Positions 19,548 to 31,800 of a stretch of DNA of 64,000 nt are shown here, piece by piece (positions within the stretch are counted from its first letter, which is position 1; every line of letters begins with the position of its first letter). The notes under the pieces were generated by a model, which saw nothing but the letters and a program-made list of their open reading frames with translations, searched no databases and was not told the DNA's origin. The DNA is from Nannochloropsis salina CCMP1776 (lineage: Eukaryota > Sar > Eustigmatophyceae > Eustigmatales > Monodopsidaceae). The stretch is taken from contig SDOX01000011.1 of NCBI GenBank assembly GCA_004565275.1, positions 457,881-521,880 on the forward strand. Direction: 5' to 3'. The position numbers and the translations under genes are program-made.

Positions 19548-21647
19548 ATGACTAACATCGTTTGGACAGCCGCTGTGGCCTTTGCTTTTTTGCTGGGAAA
19601 TGTTAGCGCCGACTCTAGCGCCCCGTACCCCTCCGACTTCGCCTGGGGCGCAGCCACGGCCGCGTATCAAGTGGAGGGTGCCTACAATACGGACGGAAGA
19701 GGGATGAGCATTTGGGACACCTTCTCACACATTCCCGGCAAGACCGCTAATGGAGACACGGGGGACGTCGCGGATGACTCGTACCACCGCTACGAGGAGG
19801 ACATCAAGCTGGCGGTAGAAATGGGAATCACCCACTATCGAATGTCCATTTCCTGGCCGCGCATCATGCCCAACGGGAAATTGCCCCTGAATCCCAAGGG
19901 CGTCGCGTTCTACAACGACGTGATCAACACCCTCTTGGCCCACAACATTGAGCCCTTTGTCACCCTTTACCATTGGGACCTGCCCCAGGCCCTGGCCAAC
20001 GACTCTGCCGGTCAGTCCGAGGGAGACAAGCTCTTTGGTAAGGGCTGGCTGGAGGCCTCTGTCGCGGACGACTTTGTCACGTACGCCGAAGCCTGCTTCC
20101 TCCAGTTCGGAGACCGGGTCTCGAATTGGCTGACCTTCAACGAGCCCCTCACCTTCGTCAACCTCGGCTACGGCTCTGGCACGCATGCGCCGGGACGGTG
20201 CAGTGGATGCTCGCTTGGAGGAGACTCCGCGACGGAACCCTACATCGCCGCCCACAATGTCTTGCGCGCGCACGGGAAGGCCGTTGCCCGCTATCGCCAG
20301 CTGAAGGCCATGGCCCCTTCCATGCTGGACGGCAAGATCGGGATCACCCTCAATTGTGACTGGGGCGAGCCTTTCACCTCCTCCAAGGACGATGAGGAGG
20401 CTGCCACGCGCTTTTTGGAGTTTCAGCTTGCCTGGTACGCCGATCCGGTCTTTTTCGGGGCCTATCCTGCCTCCATGGTCGCCGCGGTGGGGGACCGCCT
20501 CCCGAAATTCACCGCCGAGGAGGCCGCGCAGCTGAAAGGGTCGTGGGATTTCTTTGGGTTGAACCACTACACTTCCAAATACGTGAAAAAGCCTGATTAC
20601 CCGGCCCCTTTGCCAGGGATGGGGAACTCGTGGTACGCCGACGCCCACACCACCCAGACCGACACTTCGATCGACGGGATCCTGATTGGGCCCTTGGGCG
20701 ATTCCTCCTGGCTCCACGTGGTCCCTTGGGGTTTCAGGAAGATGTTGAACTGGGTGGCCGAGCGATACGGTAACCCAGGCATCTACGTGACGGAGAACGG
20801 CTGCGACGTGCCCAACGAGAGCAAGATGTCCCTGGCCGAGGCCTTGGACGACAAATTTCGTGTGGATTTCTATCGAGGCTACCTGTCCAACATGGCCGAG
20901 GCGATGAAAGACGGTGTCAAAGTGAAGGGCTACTTTGCATGGAGTCTGCTTGACAACTTCGAGTGGGCAGACGGGTACTCGAAGCGCTTCGGTCTCCACT
21001 ACGTGGACTACTCGGACAACCTCAAGCGCTACAAGAAGTCCTCCGCCAAATGGTACCATGATTACATTCGGGCCAATTCCCCCGGTAAATCGCATAAGCT
21101 CCGCATGGCAAATCCTAATGCAGGAAAAGGGGGGGGCGAGACCGCGGCCCGCCACAGGACTCTGAAAGCCAGTATTGCCAGCGCTGTTCTAGGCTTTATG
21201 GCCGCGTTAGTTGTGGTCGCTGCGGTCATGACCGGCCGAGCGCTGCTCAAGTACAACCATGAGCATCAACAGCGACATTCGCACGTGTCAGGGAGTCACA
21301 GCGAGGATGAGGAGGAGGATCACCCTTCTGTCCGGTCTGACTTGCTCTCGCCCCGGATGGGCCTCGGGGGGAAGTCCGTTTCTTTCACCTCACTCGGTCC
21401 CATGTCATCCGCGGCGACTGGGCGGCCGAGTCGTCGCAGCCCTCGCGGAGTACACTCGGCAACCTCAGCATCGTCTCGCATGCAAGGTTCGGTTTCAATG
21501 GGTGTATTAGCGCAAGATGGGAGGGGACTAACCAGCATGGGCCCGTCCAAATCGATGGGGCAGCTGACTCATTTGTCGCAGCGGAAGTCACACACGAATT
21601 TGGAGGACTTGGCTTTACAAAGTAGTGAACCCAGTCTCTTGGGATAA
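19548..21647 (+). CDS. Membrane-anchored GH1 beta-glucosidase
   Basis: One exon, 699 residues from the ATG at 19548; the frame upstream of it has no ATG. MTNIVWTAAVAFAFLLGNVSA is a signal peptide. The GH1 barrel runs from about 26 to 530: FAWGAATAAYQVEG, the acid/base motif LTFNEPLTF (Glu near 199), the nucleophile motif YVTENGCD (Glu near 415) and WSLLDNFEWADGYSKRFG near the end, so both catalytic Glu residues are present. Unlike plain GH1 enzymes (about 450-500 residues) it continues into a single membrane helix (about 550-575, VLGFMAALVVVAAVMTG), a basic stop-transfer stretch and some 120 Ser/Gly/Arg-rich residues. The topology is type I: catalytic domain outside or lumenal, tail cytosolic. 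Substrate is unknown; cell-wall or storage beta-glucans are plausible. Confidence 0.92.
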   Translation: MTNIVWTAAVAFAFLLGNVSADSSAPYPSDFAWGAATAAYQVEGAYNTDGRGMSIWDTFSHIPGKTANGDTGDVADDSYHRYEEDIKLAVEMGITHYRMSISWPRIMPNGKLPLNPKGVAFYNDVINTLLAHNIEPFVTLYHWDLPQALANDSAGQSEGDKLFGKGWLEASVADDFVTYAEACFLQFGDRVSNWLTFNEPLTFVNLGYGSGTHAPGRCSGCSLGGDSATEPYIAAHNVLRAHGKAVARYRQLKAMAPSMLDGKIGITLNCDWGEPFTSSKDDEEAATRFLEFQLAWYADPVFFGAYPASMVAAVGDRLPKFTAEEAAQLKGSWDFFGLNHYTSKYVKKPDYPAPLPGMGNSWYADAHTTQTDTSIDGILIGPLGDSSWLHVVPWGFRKMLNWVAERYGNPGIYVTENGCDVPNESKMSLAEALDDKFRVDFYRGYLSNMAEAMKDGVKVKGYFAWSLLDNFEWADGYSKRFGLHYVDYSDNLKRYKKSSAKWYHDYIRANSPGKSHKLRMANPNAGKGGGETAARHRTLKASIASAVLGFMAALVVVAAVMTGRALLKYNHEHQQRHSHVSGSHSEDEEEDHPSVRSDLLSPRMGLGGKSVSFTSLGPMSSAATGRPSRRSPRGVHSATSASSRMQGSVSMGVLAQDGRGLTSMGPSKSMGQLTHLSQRKSHTNLEDLALQSSEPSLLG

Positions 21648-21839
21648 TGTCTCACCATGGGGTAGCATACAGTTTTTTTTTGTGAGTGTTGTGATGTGAA
21701 CGTGGCGGTAGCCGCCTCGTGTGCTAGACGTGAGAAATAGGCATATTTTTGTTGGGGTCCAGCATTGCCACTGTAGGAAAAATATTGCGTAAGACACAAT
21801 TTACAGAATGGATAAAAACATGTGAAATAAGGGGGACTA

Positions 21840-22245
21840 TTAGAAACAGACACGCAAGAGTCTGGCGACGATCGGGTTCTCATCGAAGTAGTTGATGGTG
21901 GACGCCAAGTAGGGGTCATTTGGGCATGATCCAGAAGCTATACGAGTAGGGTGTTACTTACCAGTATCGTGGGAACGAGTGCTAAGACAAGCCCGATGGC
22001 GTGATGTTAGTGATACGATTAGCTGCTTGCAAATAGGGGACACAAAGTAGTAGCATGTACAAGGGAATTAAGAAGTTGAATACATTTTGCATAAGGATGG
22101 CATCAGAAGGGGCAGAAAACATTGCTTTTTCCTTGTGATTGGATCGATTCGCTTCCTCAATGAAACGCCCACTAGTACAAGGTGTGACTGGAGAATCACC
22201 ATTTTCGAAAGCGGATCGATGGCGAGCCACCATAGGCGATGCCAT
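21840..22245 (-). CDS. Possible small spliced gene
   Basis: A phase-consistent model exists on the minus strand: 22245-22084, 22025-21962 and 21937-21840, 107 residues, starting MASPMVARHRSAFENGD and ending YLASTINYFDENPIVARLLR and three more residues. The donor ATACTG/GTAAGT and acceptor gtatag of the second intron are good; the first intron would be only 58 bases and could instead be retained, giving a hydrophobic segment and an earlier stop. The last exon has the even composition of real protein. No family recognised, and the frame is open further upstream. Confidence 0.3.
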
Positions 22246-22873
22246 GGGTGTGAAAGGACATCGCAAGAAGAAGGCTGCTGCAAGACGGAGCGAAAGAAAT
22301 CCATGTGATATCATTTTATGCTTGCTCAGCAAAAAGTCAAAAATCTCTTCGTCGGACTACCATCGGACTCGGGAAGGCATTTTTGAGATCGAAATGAATC
22401 AATTGCTTGCATTCTTTCCATCGCTTCCTTCGCCTGCACATAAACATACACCATGACGTAGCTCGCTGATCAAATCTCTCGATTGATATCGTCTGTGTCA
22501 TCTACTGCCCTGCTGACCATTTCGCTGTGTTTGAAAGCGATATTCCCCCCTTCGCTTGAGATTTCCCGCCATTCTCACTGCTCCTTGATTGTCTTTTCTT
22601 CCCAGAGCCCCTTCTCCCCTGCCTTCCAAACTCCATCCCTGTCCATCACCCCTTTGCTTCATAGTTCCTGACCTGCTTGTGTGCATCAAACTATTTAAGC
22701 TTGCTATACTCTTGCGACTTTTCAATATTTTCGAAGGACTTACTAAACTCTTGCCTATGCACAACCTTTACCAGTTTGTTTTGGCGAGCCCAAAGGGCCT
22801 GCAAAGATCACTATAAGAGCCTCAAAAATGTTGTAAGCTCCTTCCGCTCCCTCAAATACTTCGAATCTTACCT
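22246..22873. other. Intergenic region left of the giant protease gene
   Basis: About 630 bases with no convincing gene. It is downstream of the leftward protease gene and should contain its 3' UTR. Confidence 0.45.
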
Positions 22874-25800
22874 CTAGCCCTCCTCCCCCGCCACAGCCTC
22901 GTCATCGCCATCCGCGTCCTCTTCAGCCCCCTCGAACGATGCATCATCCAGCCCATCCTCTTCATCTTCCTCCTGTCCTTCGAAGGACAGTGTTGGTGCT
23001 GCAAGGTACGCGTCTTTCATCGCCCGCCATCCCACTCGGACAGGCAACGGGTCCAACCGGGGTCTCCTCCTCCTTTCTTCTTTCCCTCTCCCATGCTGCC
23101 CGTAGTACCCGTCTCTACCTTCGTCTCGCCCACCGGGACATGTGGCGTAGTAAAAATCAATGTCCTTTTGCGTGCCTGGAGAGCCACCTGGAGGGACTAT
23201 ACTCACGTACCAGCGCACCTCCCCTGCGTCAATCTCGCACCGATAGAGTGTGTAGACCTTCGAAGTGCCATCCGAAAGGATCTTGTCCGTTTTCTTCGTG
23301 TACGAGTAAGCGCCGTTGACCTTCTGAGGCATCAACATGTAGCTTCCATTAACATCCTCAATGCCCGCTCCTTCCAATCGGCAAGTCGGCGGCGGCAAAG
23401 ACACCGACGAATTGTCATCCAATCCCTCCTCTTCCTCCTCCTCTTCTTCCTCCTCGTCCTCCTCGTCGTCATCCTCCTCTTCTTCCCCCTCTGAGGCCGA
23501 AAGCATCCTTCCCTCCTTCCTCCCGCCGTTCCGGCGCCGTGCTCCTCCTCCCTCGCCTACGCTTTCTCTCCTTGAGTAAGCTCCATTCCCTGCATCTCTA
23601 CCTCCTTCATCACTTTCCTCCTCCCCCTCCGCTACCAAAGACTGCAATAATGCAAATGACTGCTCCTTTCCCGGCGCCATCGACATGCGTGAGTGCAAAC
23701 TGTCACACAGCTTCAGCATTTCCCTTAGCAAGGGATCTACGGCTTGTTTGAAGAACGACTGACCCGCCAGCAATTGACGCCGTGTCGCCCGTTGTTCGCC
23801 TCCGCCAAACTTGTCCAGCAAGGAAGAGAGGAGACCCAATCCTTCCCCCCATAGAATTTCTTTCAGCCTCTCCATTTCTAGGCTGTCCTTCACGTTGTAA
23901 AGGGCACAAAGGCAGCATGCCAGTGTCTGGAGGCTGATTGGGTTCGAGGAGAGGCCTGAAGGAGCGAACGCTTGGTGGTGCTCATGCCGTTGCTGCTGCA
24001 GAGTAGAGGGAGAAGAAAGAGGAGCCGCCAACGGTTGAAAAAGACGGTGGAACTCGGCCAGCATTTGATTGATCAAACAGCGCGAGAGAGCCATGTCTTC
24101 ACGGACAACGCGCTGCAAGATCCCAGTCGTTTCAGTGGGGAAAACCTCGTACATAGGGGCGTAAAACGCCAACATTCCCAAGGCGAGCCGACTCATCGCC
24201 GGCAGCTGCAGTTTCTCCTCTTTCCCTGTCCCTGCTGACTGACTCGTGCCCCTCCCTGGCTGCCCCCTTCCTTCTTCCCCTTTCATCTCCTCCACCGCCC
24301 TCTTCTTTTCCACCTCCTCGTCTCTTCCCCGCCCACGGCCTCCATGCCGTCTCAAGTCGTTCCCAAAGCCGGACGCCTGCAGGTCGTGCCACACCTGTTT
24401 CGCCAACCACTGCGCCTGGTCCCGGTAGTAATCCAGGAAGCCATTCAATGTCAGCCGATTATCATTTCCTTTCTCGTACTTTGCGAGGATACTTTTGAGA
24501 GTGGCATGTGAAACCTGCTGCTGCAAAGGAAAAGAAGACATCTCTGCCCCGACGCCTCCCCCATGTCGTCCCCCTCCGATCCCCCCTCCTCCGCCACCCA
24601 GACTCGCGCATTTTTCCAAGTAACGGGACAAGTCTTGCATGCTCATGCCCCCCGCCCGAGAGTTTTCTTGGAAAATTGTCGTCAATGCCTCCCGTGCTGC
24701 TTGTGTCAAGCGCGCCTGAGTGGGGTAATACGACGCAACCCCCCCGTCCCTTCCACCCTCTCCTTCTTCCTTCCCTCCTTCTCGTTCTCCTTCCCATTCC
24801 TCCAACAAAGCCGCCTTCGGCGCCTGTGGAAACCCCACCAGCGTTGCGATTGCTTCCATCAAGTACAAATAATCCGTCACTGCATGTGGGGGATTTACCT
24901 GCTGCACAGGTGCAATCCCTTCCACAGGGGAAAGGGGGAGTAGGGGGGAGGCAGCCCCTTCCTCTGATAGAGAACTCGGACACGCACGGGTCGGTCCGGT
25001 TGTCGCTCCCGCAGACGTGGCAGGGGCAGCAGGATGGGAAGAGGACGCGTAGGGAAACTGCGACTTGAGAGATGGGGTGGCAGCAGATCCGAGGACAAAC
25101 ATGGCGAGGTAGAAGGCGAAATCCGCCCGGACCAGGTAGAGACGCACAGGCTCTGAGGCCCTGGCTGCGTCTCGAAACAGTGAAAACAACTCGTCGACGT
25201 GGAGCCAATGCTTATTGGCATCGTGTAAAAGCTGGCCGGCCATTTCCATAAAGCGGGCAATTCGACTGTGGTTCCGCGATTCGGTCAAGGATGCAGCCTG
25301 GAGCGCTCTCACCTCCACGTCCTCCCTTGCCAACCGTGCGATGGCGCTCACTATAAGCTGCAGCACGCAAGCACGAGCCGTGCAATCGCTGCATTCCAAG
25401 AAGTAAGTCCGAAGCCAGGATGACCTCGGCGATGAAACGCTTTGCTCCTCTGCGAGCTGCTCCTCCGATCTCCCTGCCTCTTCCCAGCTTGGCAGTGGGA
25501 CCGGTGGAGGAGTGAGGGCCAACGCCTCCAACAACCAAGAAGCCATGTCTGGGTCTACCTGCATGGCGTGCCGCAGTAAATTCATCCAAGACTGAACTCC
25601 GAGTCGATCTCGCGAGTGCAACATCACGTCCAGCAGGAAGGCCAACCCCATCCCAAACACCTCCTGCCGCACGCTCGACATCTCGGGAGCCAAAGGATTC
25701 CAAACGCACTCCGCTTCTCCCATCTCCATTGACGCCCCACTTGACGTGGGTGTGAGCAAAGAAGGCGACGAGGGACAGAAAACCATGGTCAGCAAACTTG

Positions 25801-28800
25801 ACAGGAAACTGTGGAACTGTGGATCAAAGATATATCGATGGTAGATAAAGGCAACATTGGCGTGCCAAACCTCTTCCTCGAAAGCAGCTCTCCCGTCCAA
25901 GCCATACTCAAAGTCGTCTTCCTCATGTCCCGTGACCTTACTGCCCTCGGTGTCGACAGTCATGGCACTTTCGTCTGCGCTTCCTGTGCCTCGCGAAACC
26001 TCTCCCGCCACCTGCTTCTCAACATCCTCCACAGCCTCCATGGGTGCACAACTCTGCTCCCGTCCTCTGTGGCCGTCCGTCTGCGCAGACGCGAGAGATG
26101 ATGTCCCTCCCCTGGGGCGCACTTTTTCATAAAAGAGCATCAGAGCGTTGTGAACCCGCTCTTGCTCCACGTAGTTTGTGACCCCGTTCCAGGTCGTCGG
26201 CTTCGAAAACGTTCCCCCGAAGCACTGGGTCTCTATCAAAGATGGATCGAAAGAGCTTACGTCTTCGTCGTCAAATTTGTGCCAGGTATCTTCGCGCTCT
26301 CGGTCCTTTATGAATGAGTAGTAGTGCCCGCCTTGGGCAATGCCTGCGTGAATGACCACTCCCTTCAACTCGTAGTCAAATTCCTCGTCCTCAACCACCA
26401 TAGGCACATCGTTCACCAAGGACGCTGGTACAGTCATACCCTCTGTTCTCTCTTCTCGTTCTTGGAGTCCTACGTCCATATCTTCTCCATTTTCCCTCAC
26501 TTGCAATTTCTGCAGTGCCTCTGTCTGAGACGCTTCCTCCAACCCCTCCCGAGTGTAGGGCTTCATATTTAGTCGCGTGGGAAAAGCACATCGATTATTC
26601 AATTTTACCGTCTCAAAAGTGGTGAAATCCAGGTCAAACCTTTTCAAGTGGAGGATCAACAGGTTCGGTAGCCTCCCGAGACAGATCCTTCGCACCGTAG
26701 GCTTTTTGGTATTGCACCCCTCGCATTCCACCTTATTTTCACCGTCCATCAATTCTCCTTCCACAAACGTTGCCAAGCTTTCTTCTATCGATTCTTTTCC
26801 CTTGATAATCAATTCAATTTTGATGAAAGGCTCCTCCCGTTCTGCTCGGTGTTCACATCCCTGTGGTAATTTCTGGTAGGCCAGCTTTCCACCAAAGCAT
26901 CCCTCTTCTAAATCAACGAGCTGAGGAGTACCCTTCAGAGAGGCCTCCAGCTGATCAAGAAGCTTGTCGCAAAATTCCGAGGCGTCGTTTTGTTGATAAA
27001 CAGAATAGTTCAGGTTGAGACATCTGCACGCTTCCACCAAAAATCGTGGGTCGAAGTAGCGCTTTTCGCTGCCGCTTAGATAGCAGAATGTCCGTTGCAT
27101 TTGCTCCAGGACACGTTGCGCCTGTTCAATTTCGCGAACGGCTGACAAAGAGGAGTGCAGCGGAGGAGGGATCACCTGGAAATGCCCCGTCTCCTTTCCC
27201 GCCCGACCCTCTCTCAATTTGAGCCTTACGCTGGCGTTGATCTTTTCATTACCATTCGCCCCCCCCGCCCCGTCGTACTTGATCGTATGCTTTCCCGTGC
27301 TGCCATCAAAGCTCGTCACCGTTGCCTCCATCTTAACGGTCCCTTCTTCCGTCTCCCAGTCTACAAGAATCTGCCGCCCGATTAGCTCCTCGTCTCTGAA
27401 CATTTCACCCGACACCATCCGCCGTCGTTTCACCCGCGCGGCCAGGATAGCATCTCGCAAGCGAGGAACCATAAAAAGTTGCTGCAGCAGAGAATTCATG
27501 TAACAAGTACAACCTTGGTTTCGCAGCCCCACGTACTGTCCTGGATAAGATTTGGTCTCATGCAGGTACTCATACTGCCATCGATCGCGAAGTCCACTGG
27601 CTGCCGCCTCGGTCAACGACATGACTTGGCCGAGAATGCTCTTCATCTGCAGGGAGCATTGCTTAGCTCGCGTCAGAAGGCTCGAGAAGACCAATTGCCT
27701 ACATTTTGCTTCTCCTGCCGCGCAAATCGGTCGGCCATGCGCATTATTTTCCCGTAGACTGGGCACTGCGAACAAAAAGTCCGCGAAAGCCTTCCCGATT
27801 AAGTCACCCAGCACAGTACCAGCCAGTAGACTGCCATCATGGTCCTGTTCCACAAGGCAATTCAACAGTCGAAGCAAGCCCAATAAAACTGGAGCCGATT
27901 GACCCCCTTCCTCCGACTTCAGCTCATTCGATACGCTTGCGATGCGACTCCCGCTGATACGGGGGTAGTGGACAAGGCGGCGCGTCACAAGCTGAGCAAG
28001 AGCTTGAACCAGATCGTCTCCGCCGCCAGTCGGAGGCGTCGGGGCTATGACCGTTGACATTTCCTCCGAAACACCTGACAACTCGCTCGTCACGACCATG
28101 GGTACCGGTGCTGAGTTGCCAGCACTGTTAGGTCTTGCAGCCAAAGGCGGTTTGCGGACAGAAGAAAGCTCCTGAAGGACATCAAAAAATTCCAAACAGG
28201 TCACTGATTCGACCTCAAGCATTTCGAGCGCCGATAGACACCAGGTAAAGACACTACGGCGAAGCAGCGGAGCATCAGGGCCCAGAATGAGATCTCGAGT
28301 CTGCTGTCGTACTTTGCGGTGCGGATTGCGGAGTAAGAGGCCGATGAATAGGAAGGGAGCAGTGTTATGCGTCACTAAAGCTGAGACCAAATCGTTGGTG
28401 ATGGCATTACAGCTGAAGGCAGCAATCGGATTTGTTGTTGGTATTTGACCTGTCTGATTTGCAGAGCCATCTGCACATGTCGTCGCTCCCGACTCACTTC
28501 TCGTATTACTCCCTGATGAGTTGGCAGGCACGCCTGGCCGTCGCAGCAGCAGTTCAATAGTTGCCAACGCGTCAGTAGACACATTGCATGTCTCTTCTCC
28601 CATGCCATGCTCGGCTCCTCCTACCGCAGCCTCGTGAGCTTGTGCCGCTACTTGCACCAATCGATTTAACAGCTGATGCATTCGCTTTCCACCGCCCAGG
28701 AGCTCGTCTGGACCGAGCATCTTTCCCGGCAAAGCCTCCGCTGCTTGCATCTCCATGGTTGCCGATGACGACGTCTCCGATGGCGGCCCCTCGGAGGCAG

Positions 28801-31800
28801 ATCTTGCCGGTACAGAAACGGTGCCACGGATAGTTGTAGCACTGCTTCCGTCTACCAATTCTCCTTTCCTGACCCTCAACTGCTGCTGCCCGAACAAGAA
28901 AAACTTGACGATGCGCAAGGAAACTGCTGTGGCCATCCATTGAACCACAGATACCGGAGACTCGTCACGCTTTGACACGACATGTCTCCCATTGTTTCCT
29001 TCGCAGTCTGAAAATGTATTTCCACCGACGCTTGTACGCATGAGTACATCCAACACGTGAGTAAATCCACCAGTTTTCAAGAATGCAGCGTGAAATTCTT
29101 CGGGGGGCACTGAGTCACCTTCATGGAGGGCATCTTCAGACGGTTGCAGAAACGCATCGATCACTTGCATGTTGTATACAGAGCGATGCCAAGCTTTTGT
29201 GGAAATTAGAGAGGACCACGAAGGAGAACTTGAGGCCTCTGCCGAGATACAAGGTTTCGAAGAGACGGCGACAGAAGAAGGGGCAGGCTGCATAGCGGCC
29301 TGTCTGACCATTTGCAACGCATGCTTTTGGGTGGGAAGAATGAGCAAAAGCTCCCAAATTTTTTTCATGAGTGCCGCATTGCTTTTGTCACCGATGATCT
29401 TTCCATCGCCTAACGCGTTCAACGACGAGCAGGCGGACACGGACGGAGAGTGTGAAGAACAGCATTCCAGTAAGTCGAAGAGTATGTGACAGTATTTTTC
29501 ATTCATCGCAATCATATCTCCAATGGCTGGAGGAGCGCTAGCTTTCATCGTGGAAGCTGCATAGATATCTTTCACTCCAACAGATGATTGAGAAGTCGTC
29601 AGATCGGTTGGGGCCGAGTAGGAGACATTTCCATGCTCTGCTGAGGCTCCCTCCTCTAAGTTTTTGGAACCCGTTTGTATTGACATCGCGCCCTCTACCG
29701 CCATAGGGGAGATCTCTCCGCTTGTGTCGCCGGCCGGTTGTAACGGAAGAGGATGGTGCGATTGAGGTTGAGACATGGAGTGGGGGACGATAGATGACCC
29801 GGGATTGGAGTGTCCAGAGTGATTTAGGCTCTTGTTAAAGAGTACGGCATTAACATCGGCCCCCTCCGCCAACCCCAAGGAGCCAAAACGCATTTCTAGC
29901 CTGTTCAATTGCTTAGGCATACCTGGAACTACCAGGCGGACTTGATCCACGGGGTGTTGACAACGGACTGCAACACGTCGACGCAAGACACCCACGGTCT
30001 CGAGCGGATGCATGAGAATGGATATTGGCTCCAGTCTCTGTGCCCCCCCGCCCGTGCTCGTGCTCAAACCCCCTCGCACAGTAGTTTGGGAAGGAATCAT
30101 TCGACGCGGTTCCACCACTACCAGGAGGCGACCTGCCTGACCACACACCCCGTGAGCAAGTGACTGCGCACCGAGAGTGCTGCCTACTGGAGTCAGGCTA
30201 GAGGAAGTAACCGCATCATCCGAAATACAACCCAGGATCACACCATTAAAACCAATAGCACCCTGGATCAGCCTCAGACAACGCTCAGCCCTCAGGATAG
30301 TATCTTGAGATTGCTTCGATGGTTCCGATGGCATATTGGAGAGCTTGCGGCCGTCGATGTCGTCCACGGAGGCACTCGCTTCAATATTGTTACGAGAGCT
30401 CAATTCAGCCCGACACGCGTCCAGACTTCCAAACACACGCTCCAAAAAATGAAGCCGCAGCTCGACCAGATTCCCTCCCTTCCCGGGTCCACGTCGCTGA
30501 CAGGTATTCGGCATCGATGCAGGCAACGACGTAGGCGATGTTGCCTCCGACGCTGTTACCATACCGGGGTCTGGCATCGTCGAGGCTGCCAAGCCTGTCG
30601 ACGTGCCTTTTCCATCCCCGTCTCCCTCCGTCTGACGAGTGCCCGTGTCGCTGTACACAGAAAGTAAGTCCCGCGTGGCGGCATCTGCCACCGATTGCGT
30701 GCGAGCCGTTAAAGCTATGCGCCAAAGCGCATCCAAGGCTACGGCTAACGTACTTTCGTGCTGCAAATCATCCTCTTGTCCCTGATGCCGCCGCTTTTTT
30801 CGATCTACACCACTCCTCCCTAAAAGTATGCCGTCATCAAATTCATCCACCTTTTTCTCCTCTTCCTCCTCTTCACTCCCTTGCTTGTACTCCTGCGAAT
30901 CCCCCGCATCTCGATCCCATTGCCGAAGTCCAGTGAAGTATGCGTTAAAACATCCGTAGGCTTGATCGCCTAGGCCAGTCCAATCCGCCCGCTGGCAGAC
31001 AATATCTCGAAACGCAGTCCACATGACCGTCGGTGAGAAGGCCAGCGGCACCAATCCTTTCCCCTTTTGACAATTTTCAGGTGCAGTAACGTTTCCCCCC
31101 GTACCAGCCGCCGTTTTCTTGCTTGAGCTGGTGCCAGCATCGCGAGGGAGGCACGCCTCTGAGAGAAACAGCAGAAAAAGTTCCTTCTCGGCAGGGGAGT
31201 CCAGAACGTCCCACAAGGCCATAAGCTGCGGAAAACTGAGCTTTACTGTCTCGCTGTGTGAGTGCACGTATCGAATCACATCCAGGCGCATTTTTACACG
31301 GTCAAGTAGCAGGGCCGTGGGAAGCGCTGGCGTGGGGCTGTTTGAGGGGTTTAAGACAACCGTGGATACTGACGCAGGCAGCGACAAGGATTGAGGGGAC
31401 CCTATGCATGAAGTGGAACTCCCCATGCTGGCGACTGAGCCCGTTACAGCGCGTTGTTTGAAAGTTTTGAGCTCCTGGAACAGAAGCTCCGGAAGATGAT
31501 TCTCCACTGCTAGCCTCTGTAGGGTAGGGGCAAGATCTGTGGCCGGGAACACCTCCAGAAGAAATTGCGCCATCTGTAAGGCGTTGATAACTTCGTCCTC
31601 ATTCACCACGTTCTTAAGCTGGTGCTGCGACGTTCTTCTTGAGTCATCCGCGCCAAAGTTTAAGATGGGTAATGCAAGTGTAGAACCTTTCTTGTGCCCT
31701 ACGCCCCCCCCATAAGTTGTTGCCGATAGTTGGATGGTCCAAAGACATTGCTTGAGGAAAGCTGTCTGGCGCTCCGTCCCAGGCAAGACTTGAAGACTCT

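Noticed and set aside
19725-21155. Minus-strand frame of 476 codons over the glucosidase
   Set aside because: Shadow of the GH1 coding exon, no domain pattern.
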